Of a stretch of DNA of 64,000 nucleotides, positions 48,326 through 55,985 are shown piece by piece. Positions within the stretch are counted from its first letter, which is position 1. Every line of letters begins with the position of its first letter. A program made the translations under genes and the position numbers. The notes below the pieces were generated by a model. The model did no database searches and was not told the DNA's origin. It saw only the letters and a program-made list of their open reading frames with translations. This DNA comes from a virus, in IMG/VR virus record IMGVR_UViG_3300032893_000015, positions 1-64,000 of that record. One strand, written 5' to 3'.

Positions 48326-50265
48326 GTGACCACCCTAACCTCGCTTCGTCCCCCGCGTCCCGTGATCAGGATGCTCCCTGGCAGGGTGTCGAGAGCCGCT
48401 GCGTGGTGCGCGACGACGAACGCTTGATCGAACCCCGCCGCCTTCAGCATCCCGGGTAAGTGCCTACCGACGCTCCCCCGGTGCTCCTCGTCCAGGTGCC
48501 CGAACGGCTCATCGATGCACGCCGTGGTCCAGGGATTGGAAACCCGGGTTTCCAATCTCCCCCTCAGCCACCGGCTCGCCCCCAGTTGCAGCGCCAACCC
48601 GGCCAGGTCCTCCGCCCCTCCGCTTCGCCCGAATTGAAACTCCAACCTGTTGACGGTATTCGGGCCCCGGGGGGCGTGGCACCGCTGACACTCCTTCACC
48701 TTCGCGCTGTCCGGGAACGGCATCCCGCACGCGTCGCACGTCCTGGCCAGTCCCTTCCCCTGCTGCTCCCAGCTCGCCTCGACGCGCAGCCCAATGCCGC
48801 ACGCGCCCAGCACGTGGTCGTTGGCCACCTCCTGCACGATCTTGAGCACGCCTTGCGCCAGCCTCCTCTGGGCTCCCTGCCGCCCCAGGATGGTCGCCGC
48901 CTCGCGCCTGGCCTGCTGCTCCTGACCTAGCGTATTGGCGATATCCCGCATCCTCGCCCTGGTCATTCGTAGCGCGTTGATCCGCGCCATCGTCGTCGCC
49001 AGCTTCTCCGCCCTGACGGTCACCTCTTGGCGCAGCCGCATCGCCTGATCCAGTGCCCTGTTCGCCGTCTCCCGCGATTCGGTCATGTCGACGTTCCCCG
49101 CCCGACACGTCGCCACGTACGCCGGCTTCAGATTCTCGAGTCGCTGGCGCATCCCCTGCAGCCTTCCGTGGTCCCGGTCCGCCGCCTGTCTGATGGCCTC
49201 GTAGTGATTCTTCTCCCGCATCCACCGCTGCACCGCTTCCGCCGCCTGCTGCACCTGCGTTGTCACCTCACGAGCGGCTGCGGTGTTCTGCTCGGTACGG
49301 CGATTGATCTCGTCGGTAGCGGGGCACTGTATACCCGCCACGGGACACCGTCCGTCAAACTGCCCTCGTGCCAGCTGCTGCAGCTGCCCGAGGCGTCGGC
49401 TCTGCGCCGCGTGGCCCATCTGCGCCTCCAGGTACATCTGCTCCACTTGCTTGGCGTGCTTTGGGTCCGGCGCTGGCTTCGCTTGCCGTTCCAACAAGAC
49501 GATTGCCTGTTGCAGTTCCTCGTATTCGCGTTGGACGGCCAAACCCCGTTCCCTCTCCGCACACGCTTCCACCGCCAACCGTGTATCTAGCAACTTTGCC
49601 TCTGCGTGCTTTAGTTGCACTTCCAACTCGTCGAGCTTCGCCTCCATCTCCTTGAGCGACTGCCCTTCGCTGAGGGCTCTGTCTTCCTGCTCCGAGACTT
49701 GGATGGCAGCGTTGAGCTCCTCGAGCGCCTTGGACACCTGCAGTAGCTTCCCCCGGTTGCTCTCCTCCGCTCGCTCCAACCTATTGAGCCCCGCCCACCC
49801 TGCAACGATGCTCGTGCGCTCTTCGGGCGCCATGAGCACCATGCGCGCGAGCTGACGCTGCCCGAAATAGCAGCTCGCCTCGAAGTCCTCTCGCGTCAGG
49901 CCCATGACCTTCACGATGCACTCTTGCGCATCCTCTTGCGCGAGCACCGTTCCTCCGCGTGCCACCTTCAGCCGCGTTGTCTTTCCGCGCGTGCGCTCGC
50001 GCGCGATGTGCAGGTCTCCGAACGCGAGCTCGACAGCGCCTTCCTTTTCGCCGTCGGTGATCCAGCTGTCCTCGTACCGATGCCGGTGCACTCCGTAGAG
50101 AGCGAACCGAATCGCTTCGAGCAGGCTCGTCTTCCCTCGCCAGTTGCTGAGCCCCGGGTTGGTCTCGTCGCGTGCTACGACGGCGTACGCCACCTTGCGC
50201 AACTCGAGTTCGTGCTCCCCTCCGAACCGCATCCAGTTGCGCAGCGCCAGAAACGAGATGCTCAC
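48322..50265 (-). CDS. SbcC/Rad50-like ATPase
   Basis: 647 aa. N-terminal Walker A NPGLSNWRGKTSLLEA (residues ~36-51), Q-loop region YFGQRQLARMVL, two long coiled-coil arms with a zinc-hook-like CPVAGIQC near ~307-314, an extra ribbon CDACG...CQRC (~510-530), and Walker B CIDEPFGHLD (~582-591). It pairs with the SbcD-like nuclease to process DNA ends. A palindrome copy is read in frame (ETRVSNP) about 12 residues before Walker B, just after the signature region. This insertion may alter a loop. Confidence 0.85.
   Translation of the reverse strand: MSISFLALRNWMRFGGEHELELRKVAYAVVARDETNPGLSNWRGKTSLLEAIRFALYGVHRHRYEDSWITDGEKEGAVELAFGDLHIARERTRGKTTRLKVARGGTVLAQEDAQECIVKVMGLTREDFEASCYFGQRQLARMVLMAPEERTSIVAGWAGLNRLERAEESNRGKLLQVSKALEELNAAIQVSEQEDRALSEGQSLKEMEAKLDELEVQLKHAEAKLLDTRLAVEACAERERGLAVQREYEELQQAIVLLERQAKPAPDPKHAKQVEQMYLEAQMGHAAQSRRLGQLQQLARGQFDGRCPVAGIQCPATDEINRRTEQNTAAAREVTTQVQQAAEAVQRWMREKNHYEAIRQAADRDHGRLQGMRQRLENLKPAYVATCRAGNVDMTESRETANRALDQAMRLRQEVTVRAEKLATTMARINALRMTRARMRDIANTLGQEQQARREAATILGRQGAQRRLAQGVLKIVQEVANDHVLGACGIGLRVEASWEQQGKGLARTCDACGMPFPDSAKVKECQRCHAPRGPNTVNRLEFQFGRSGGAEDLAGLALQLGASRWLRGRLETRVSNPWTTACIDEPFGHLDEEHRGSVGRHLPGMLKAAGFDQAFVVAHHAAALDTLPGSILITGRGGRSEVRVVT
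48534..48557. repeat. Dispersed palindrome, copy 9 (inside sbcC-like gene)
   Basis: A 24-bp perfect palindrome translated as LETRVSNP inside a conserved ATPase gene with the frame kept. It lies between the ABC-signature region and Walker B. Confidence 0.95.
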
Positions 50266-50582
50266 GCGTCGACCAGCTCACGGAGAATTACGTCAATCTC
50301 CCTATCCTCATTCCCCACCAACAGCCCCAAGATCCTCCTCCTCGCTGCTTCGATTCTCTTCGGGTCCTTGATCGCCTGGCGTTGCTCGACGAGCTTCGTC
50401 ATCTCCCCCTGCAACTCGTCTACCTGCCTTTGCGCATGGTCCCGCTCTTCGAACAAACTCCGCAACTGACTCTCGAGTATCACGATCAAGCCAACCTTCT
50501 CGATTCGAAAACCTGACTCGAGTTCTGCCACCCGCTCCTTCAACCGATCGATCTCTTCCACGAGTGCAAACTCGAGACTCAT
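50262..50582 (-). CDS. Small coiled-coil protein
   Basis: 106 aa. FALVEEIDRLKERVAELESG resembles the protein at 33376-33663. A helical rest (SLFEERDHAQRQVDELQGEM) follows. ATGA-coupled to both neighbours in the sbcC/D operon. Possibly a small subunit of the nuclease complex; no direct evidence. Confidence 0.65.
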   Translation of the reverse strand: MSLEFALVEEIDRLKERVAELESGFRIEKVGLIVILESQLRSLFEERDHAQRQVDELQGEMTKLVEQRQAIKDPKRIEAARRRILGLLVGNEDREIDVILRELVDA

Positions 50583-51052
50583 AGCCCCGCCTCCGCCATC
50601 GCCTCTTCGACGACCTTCGCGAGCAACTCGCGATTCTGCGTATTCGCCTCCGCCACCATACTGGTCACCAGCTCCCTTTCCCCCACCGCCAGCTCCGCCT
50701 CTTGCCGCGCTTGCTCCCGGACCACCGCATCTGGCGCTGTCGACCTATCGATGCGTACGGCCGCCGCCCCGTTCTGCAGGAGCACTTTCTTCAGGGCCTC
50801 CGCGCGCTCCTCGCCTCCGGGTGGTGGCTGCAGTCGAATGATCTCCCCTTGTAGCTTCCCCTCCGGGTCGACCACCGCCCAGTCCCCGATCCCCTTCCCA
50901 TCGGTCCAGCAGAACGCCGAGGGCGGCACCGTCCTCAGTCTCCGGGTCCCTCGTATCTCGACCGCCGTCACCTTCGATTGGAAACCCGGGTTTCCAATGT
51001 CCACGACGACGTAAGGATCGATCGACCTCTGCACCTTGTGCCGGCCTCCCAC
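50579..51052 (-). CDS. Hypothetical protein with in-frame palindrome
   Basis: 157 aa, GTG start with GGAGG upstream. VVVDIGNPGFQSKVTAVEIR shows the palindrome read in a different frame (IGNPGFQS). A beta region and then acidic helices (REQARQEAELAVGERELVTS) follow. Located between the SbcD- and SbcC-like genes. Unknown. Confidence 0.65.
   Translation of the reverse strand: MGGRHKVQRSIDPYVVVDIGNPGFQSKVTAVEIRGTRRLRTVPPSAFCWTDGKGIGDWAVVDPEGKLQGEIIRLQPPPGGEERAEALKKVLLQNGAAAVRIDRSTAPDAVVREQARQEAELAVGERELVTSMVAEANTQNRELLAKVVEEAMAEAGL
50977..50998. repeat. Dispersed palindrome, copy 10 (inside a gene)
   Basis: The 22-bp core near the 5' end of the host gene, here read as IGNPGFQ, a different frame from the other coding copies. 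Confidence 0.95.
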
Positions 51053-51053
51053 G

Positions 51054-51809
51054 TCACGCCTCCACGAGGAGATACCCGGGGGTGTGCTTCTCCTCCGCGA
51101 ACGTCAACCGAGCCACACTCCCCGGGATGTGTATGACGTACTCCTGCCCCGCCGGCCTGAAGGCTTGTCGTCGGTGGTAGTGCCCGTTGATGACGATCTT
51201 CGGTCCCGTCAACTTCCCCACCTCCTCCACCGGAAAGACCACCTCCCTCCCCCGCGGCATCTCCGTTGTCTCCTCCCCGGGCTGCACGCCTGGGATATGC
51301 AGATGTCCCAGTACAAGGATTGGGCGTTCGCTCCGTTTCGCTCTCTGCTCCGCCGCCGCCTTCACCTGAAAGACTGGGTCGTACGCGTGACTGGTCGCCG
51401 TATAGGGCAACCCCAGCACGTCCACCCACGTGTCCTCGTGCTTGTCGAGCTGCATGCTCCAGACGCCCGGTTGCTGGAACACGTAGATTCCGTGTGGCAT
51501 GCCTGCCATCGGGTGCAACACCGTCTGCCCCGTCCCCGTCTCCTGCACGTCGTGATTGCCCGCCACGCAGATGACTCTGATGTGGTGGTGCCTGAGGATC
51601 GTGCTCGCCTGCACCATCATACCCAGCGCCGCTATGACAGCCACCGGCTCGTCCGGGTCGCAGAGATCGCCGGTAAAGATCCAGGCATCGGCGTGGTGAT
51701 TCACCGCCGCGTACACGCTCTCCGTCACCGCCGCTTGGATCTCGGCTGCGCGTGGCACTCCGCACGTCTTCCAGTCGTGATGCAAGTCGCTGACGACGAC
51801 GAACTTCAT
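51054..51809 (-). CDS. SbcD/Mre11-like phosphoesterase
   Basis: 251 aa from MKFVVVSDLHHDWKTCG. The metallophosphoesterase motifs run in order: SDLHHD, IFTGDLCDPDEPV, VAGNHDV, then LVLGHLHIPG and INGHYHRR. A nuclease partner of the ATPase at 48322-50265 for end resection. Begins by ATGA overlap with the recombinase gene's stop. Confidence 0.85.
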   Translation of the reverse strand: MKFVVVSDLHHDWKTCGVPRAAEIQAAVTESVYAAVNHHADAWIFTGDLCDPDEPVAVIAALGMMVQASTILRHHHIRVICVAGNHDVQETGTGQTVLHPMAGMPHGIYVFQQPGVWSMQLDKHEDTWVDVLGLPYTATSHAYDPVFQVKAAAEQRAKRSERPILVLGHLHIPGVQPGEETTEMPRGREVVFPVEEVGKLTGPKIVINGHYHRRQAFRPAGQEYVIHIPGSVARLTFAEEKHTPGYLLVEA

Positions 51810-53026
51810 CGTTCGACCACTTCCCCGTCCGCCGTGATCTCCACCGGTGGATGCTCTTCGAAGTGCCTGCGTACTTCTGTCTCGAGCAGGAAGAGCTTGT
51901 CCTTGGCCACGGGTCCGCTGAGCGCACGCACGGCTGCGTGCTCCCCTTGCCATCGGCTGCTGGTGGTGGCCCCTGCCCACGTAAGCCAACTCCCCTTCGT
52001 GCTGACGATATCGAACCGCCGTGCCAGTTCGACGACGTCCCTTGCCCGGTCATACCCCTCCGGCACGAGCACTCCATTCGAAGTGTGGAAATAGAACTGC
52101 GTCTCGCGGTCCTCCTTCCCCCCGACTTTCGTTTTCTTGATCGTGCCCAGGTGCCTCTCCCCGTACACCTTCCTGGGTTCTCCGGTGTCGCCGCCTCCGT
52201 CCCCGACCCACTTCGCCCGCTCGATGCGCACGACCAGGCTCGCGTCGTAGTAGATGGCGCTCCCCCCTCCAACCTTGTAGTCGTTGCCGAAGCGCTTCGC
52301 CCAGACGTCCGCCTCCGGATCGACCATCTCCCGGGCGATAGCCACAAAGCTCGCCTGCGCGTGTTCAAGCAACGGCACGAGCTCGTCCATCCACGCCGCG
52401 TTCATCTTCGCCTTCAGCTGCGCTCCGCGATCCCGTCCCGCCGTCACCTTTTTCCCGGGTGCTTGCTTCCGGTCCTCGCGCTCCGCCTTGATGATCTCGT
52501 CGAGCAGGTCCTTGGGCACGAGCTTGCGAAGGCTGTCACACACGACGATGGCCGCCGTATCGGGGGGCACCTTCCCCGCCTTACGGGCACTCGCCGCGAT
52601 GTTCAGGAACTCGCGCACCTCCGCGATGGTCTGTTCGTAGCTCCCTGGCTTCATGGCAAAAAAGCCCGGATGGTCGAACGTCGCCGAGCCCATGAGCTTT
52701 TCCACCCACGTGCCTGGTGTCGTCCGCTCCGCATCGATGTACAGCGCGAAATGATCCCGTTCGAGAAAGCTCTCGACTAGCCCCAACGCAAAGATGGTCT
52801 TTCCCTCGTTGCTCGGTCCGTGCAGTAGCGAAAAGCGCTCGACGGGCCACCCTCCAACCTTCGTCGCGTGGTCCAGCTGCACGAAGCGCGTGGGCACCGC
52901 TTTGACGGCCGTGAGCACCTCGCGTGCGGGCCGGAACCTGTCGAACCTCTTGGCCACGCCCTCCAGGGCGCTCTTGCGCGGACGCGGCTCCCGCGCATCC
53001 GCCACCACCCGATGTCGCCCGCCCAC
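51806..53026 (-). CDS. RecA/UvsX-like recombinase
   Basis: 406 aa, GTG start. Walker A LLHGPSNEGKTIFALG and Walker B AAIVVCDSLRKLVP define a RecA-type ATPase. ERTTPGTWVEKLMG follows the first lobe. The protein is longer than short Sak4-type forms. GGGSAIYYDASLVVRIERA matches the C-terminal core strand pair. Strand exchange in replication-recombination, with the SbcC/D pair and a possible SSB next to it. Confidence 0.82.
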   Translation of the reverse strand: MGGRHRVVADAREPRPRKSALEGVAKRFDRFRPAREVLTAVKAVPTRFVQLDHATKVGGWPVERFSLLHGPSNEGKTIFALGLVESFLERDHFALYIDAERTTPGTWVEKLMGSATFDHPGFFAMKPGSYEQTIAEVREFLNIAASARKAGKVPPDTAAIVVCDSLRKLVPKDLLDEIIKAEREDRKQAPGKKVTAGRDRGAQLKAKMNAAWMDELVPLLEHAQASFVAIAREMVDPEADVWAKRFGNDYKVGGGSAIYYDASLVVRIERAKWVGDGGGDTGEPRKVYGERHLGTIKKTKVGGKEDRETQFYFHTSNGVLVPEGYDRARDVVELARRFDIVSTKGSWLTWAGATTSSRWQGEHAAVRALSGPVAKDKLFLLETEVRRHFEEHPPVEITADGEVVER

Positions 53027-53030
53027 CGGG

Positions 53031-54317
53031 CTACTGCCCCTTGCCCCAGGGTAGGTTGTCCTCGTTGACGTCTCCCGGAGCTTCGTTGGCGGGCCCCGGT
53101 GAACGCCGCTTGCGTCGCTTGGCCATCGTGGGGGCCGGTGGTGGTGTTGGAGCTGCCGCCGTCGTCACCGCGTACTGCTTACCGCAATGCGGGCACTGCG
53201 GAGCCACCGCCAACATCGGCTTGCCGCACCCGTCACAGCCCACGATCTCGTCCTCGTCAATAACGCCAGGGGGTGAGGGCTGCTGTTGTGTCGCTGGTAT
53301 CCTGAACGTCGTCTGCGCAGTTTGCATCGTGGATTGTGCAGGCGCGTTCGCTCCGTAAGGGAAGTCCGCCGCCGTTGCCTGCGGACGTGCTGCCCCGGCG
53401 AAGATCTGGTCCCACGGCACCAGCTGCCGAACCGTGCAGTGCCTCTCGAGCATCGTCCGCATCGTCACCGGATCGAACGGCTGCAGGTACCCGCTGAGGT
53501 CCGGCTTGGGTCCGCGGATTACTTCTGCAACCGCTGGCGTGAGCGGCATTTGCTCCATACGCACGGCCGAATACTTCCGGTCGGGGCGTGGCTGTTTTTT
53601 ATCGTAGATCCATTTGATGGCATACGGATTGAGGAACGGGTCTCCGCCCTGCCTTCCGAGTGACTTGACGGCCTTCTCGATGACGTCTTTCACCTCGTCG
53701 CCGAGCCCCCCTGTCTCCACCGCCACCTGCACTCCCGCTTCCGGTGCGCTGTTGACGCAGACGGCGAAGAGATAAGACATCTTCGCCATCATGTTCTCTT
53801 TGAACGATTCGCGCAGGGAGATGCCCTCGTCCTTGAGCATGCGCTTGTCGTCCGGATCCATGTCCTCTTCGCGGTAACTACCGTACGCCCCTCCCGCGTG
53901 GATGATGATCGACTCCTCTGGATCGTCCGCCTCGAACTGCAAAAAGGGCTGCGTCCAGCCGATGACTCGCTCTTGCACCGCCACTTCCAGCCAGTTGAGT
54001 AGCTTGCACACGGGGCAAGTCCTGGGTGGGAACTTTCTCCTCCCGGTGTCGTCCGTCCGGTACTGCTTCTTCAGGATCCCTTCGTCCTCGGGACAGTTGT
54101 ACGGTCGGCTCCAGACGCGCGTGACTTGTTCACCGCTGTCTCTGTCGTCGAGCACGACCACAGTTGGTATCCGGTGCTGCCAGAGCGCGATGGGCATCAC
54201 CTTCGTGTGCAGCCACACGTCGACTTCCCCGTCTTCCCTCCACTTCAAAAAGTCGCCGCTCTTCTCGCTCGCTCGGTGACTGAGAAACTCTTCGAGCGTG
54301 GCCATCTCACGTGACAT
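53031..54317 (-). CDS. Putative ssDNA-binding protein
   Basis: 428 aa from MSREMATLEEFLSHRASE. TCPVCKLLNW (~100) starts a zinc-binding core, with DKKQPRPDRKYSAVRMEQMP and a second ribbon (CDGCGKPMLAVAPQCPHCGK) nearer the end. The C-terminal tail GDVNEDNLPWG is acidic with a terminal aromatic, similar to SSB tails. This layout and its place between polymerase-side genes and the recombinase suggest a gp32-like role, inferred and not demonstrated. Confidence 0.5.
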   Translation of the reverse strand: MSREMATLEEFLSHRASEKSGDFLKWREDGEVDVWLHTKVMPIALWQHRIPTVVVLDDRDSGEQVTRVWSRPYNCPEDEGILKKQYRTDDTGRRKFPPRTCPVCKLLNWLEVAVQERVIGWTQPFLQFEADDPEESIIIHAGGAYGSYREEDMDPDDKRMLKDEGISLRESFKENMMAKMSYLFAVCVNSAPEAGVQVAVETGGLGDEVKDVIEKAVKSLGRQGGDPFLNPYAIKWIYDKKQPRPDRKYSAVRMEQMPLTPAVAEVIRGPKPDLSGYLQPFDPVTMRTMLERHCTVRQLVPWDQIFAGAARPQATAADFPYGANAPAQSTMQTAQTTFRIPATQQQPSPPGVIDEDEIVGCDGCGKPMLAVAPQCPHCGKQYAVTTAAAPTPPPAPTMAKRRKRRSPGPANEAPGDVNEDNLPWGKGQ

Positions 54318-54337
54318 GGGTCTTCTTGTCCTTCCTT

Positions 54338-54934
54338 CTAGGGAACGCCTAATGCCTGCTCCAACGAAGCGATCACCGTATTCGCGAACTCGACCAGTAG
54401 TCTCGGATCGTCCGGATACAAACCCACTGCCGCCTTTGGCGCTGCCCGAATACCCATGTACTCCAGCACCTCTTTCATCCGCCGAGCGTAGGCTGCCGCT
54501 TCGAGCAACGGCATCCGCTGTTCCGGTTTGATGGTGGTGTCGAGCGGTTCCCACGTCCACCAACGCACTCGCGTCGCCCCCCGCGTAAAGCCCCACTCCT
54601 GCGGTGAGAACTTCACCGTTCTTGGATAGTGCTGCACTGCTCGGGCCATAGTGGCTAGTTCTACAGATTCGTAAATGGGCACTTCGTAAACTCGGTGCTC
54701 CGGCTTCGACCCGAGCTCGAACACGTGCACCAGCTTCCCACTTCGATCTAGGTAACTGCGCTCCACTGGACGTGCTGGCTCGTACCGGACGACTGGGTTC
54801 GCTGCTGCGATCGACCTCGCCTTGTCGGTGAGCTTGTCCTGTAGCGGTAAGGGAAGGTTGCCTTTGACGTATCGCTCCGCCATCTCCCGTTGCTCGCGCA
54901 GCCGCCGCAACTCTCTCCGCCCGCTCTTCTTCAT
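54338..54934 (-). CDS. Hypothetical protein
   Basis: 198 aa from MKKSGRRELRRLREQREM. Basic helical start, then strands (YLDRSGKLVHVFELGSKPEH) and a helical end (ARRMKEVLEYMGIRAAPKAA). Part of the replication block. Unknown. Confidence 0.65.
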   Translation of the reverse strand: MKKSGRRELRRLREQREMAERYVKGNLPLPLQDKLTDKARSIAAANPVVRYEPARPVERSYLDRSGKLVHVFELGSKPEHRVYEVPIYESVELATMARAVQHYPRTVKFSPQEWGFTRGATRVRWWTWEPLDTTIKPEQRMPLLEAAAYARRMKEVLEYMGIRAAPKAAVGLYPDDPRLLVEFANTVIASLEQALGVP

Positions 54935-55086
54935 CGGTTCCCCATCGCCTCGAACGTCATCGCGCAGCTCCAGAAAGCCAGCAGCACCGGGACGAGAATG
55001 CACACGAGCGCAATCTCGTCCTTGTACCACTCCACGAACCTCTCCAGCTTCCCCTTTGGGCGCTGGTAGTAGTGCCTCTCGATCAT
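54931..55086 (-). CDS. Small membrane protein
   Basis: 51 aa. After a charged start (ERHYYQRPKGKLERFVEWYK), IALVCILVPVLLAFWSCAM is one transmembrane helix. ATGA overlap with the next gene. Unknown. Confidence 0.65.
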   Translation of the reverse strand: MIERHYYQRPKGKLERFVEWYKDEIALVCILVPVLLAFWSCAMTFEAMGNR

Positions 55087-55096
55087 CGCTTTTTTC

Positions 55097-55960
55097 TCAC
55101 CTCTGCTTGCTGAGCAGCACTTGCAAGCTCTTGCACCTGCTGGCCCACATCTCCGCGAGGTTCCCCATCGAGTCGACCATACTCTTGACGCGCACCCGCT
55201 CCACCTCCTGCGCGCGCCATTGGTCCGGGTGCATCGCCGCCGCTCGGCTCTCCACGTCCGCGTCCGTGATCTGCTTCGAACGTAGTCCCTTGTCCTTCTC
55301 GTACTGCAGGCTCCGGGTGGCTTCCGTACGCATCGCCGCGAACACGACGTCGTTCTCCAGCTCCCAGCGCTTTCGCTCCTGGATGGCACCTTGCCAGAGT
55401 CTATGGGCGATGCGCGCATTCGCCTCCGCTTCGTCCAGCGCCTTGATCATGACGCCGTACTCTCCTCGTTGCTCCCCGATGCGCAGCCCCGTTTCCAGCT
55501 GTTCGTAGGCCGCCGTGGGATCCGTGACGACGAGCTTCTCCATGATCCGTTCGAACGCCGGATCGATTGGTACTTGTGTGGTCGCATTGGCGCTCGCCCA
55601 ATCCGTTGGGCTCGTGTTGACGCTCGCGATCTCCTTCTGCTCCTCCTCGTGGATAGCCTGCTGCAGGGGTGCTGTCGCCTGGTCCACTTCCGCCTTCCGC
55701 CTTCTTCGACGTGGCGGTTGTTCCGCCGCCGCCTCGGTGCCCATCTCCCCGCGCTGCTGCTCGGTGGACTGCATCCAGAGCATGGCCTGCTCCATGCCCA
55801 AGTCCTCTGCCACTCCCATGGCCCCTCCGTGCCCGTTGCTGCAGGTATCCCCGCCTGGTGACTTTACCTGCGGCTGCCCGCACACCGCACAATAGGCCCT
55901 CTTCCCGTCCGGTAGCAGCGCCGGCACCGGTTGTGTCTGTACCTCACTCCGTTTTCGCAT
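55097..55960 (-). CDS. Hypothetical protein with N-terminal zinc motif
   Basis: 287 aa. AYCAVCGQPQVKSPGGDTCS in the first 45 residues may bind zinc. A basic linker (QPPRRRRRKAEVDQ) is followed by helical parts (ALDEAEANARIAHRLWQGAI). Follows the DNA polymerase by 25 bp. Possibly replication-linked by position. Confidence 0.6.
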   Translation of the reverse strand: MRKRSEVQTQPVPALLPDGKRAYCAVCGQPQVKSPGGDTCSNGHGGAMGVAEDLGMEQAMLWMQSTEQQRGEMGTEAAAEQPPRRRRRKAEVDQATAPLQQAIHEEEQKEIASVNTSPTDWASANATTQVPIDPAFERIMEKLVVTDPTAAYEQLETGLRIGEQRGEYGVMIKALDEAEANARIAHRLWQGAIQERKRWELENDVVFAAMRTEATRSLQYEKDKGLRSKQITDADVESRAAAMHPDQWRAQEVERVRVKSMVDSMGNLAEMWASRCKSLQVLLSKQR

Positions 55961-55985
55961 AACGCGGCCTCATGCCGCGTGGTGC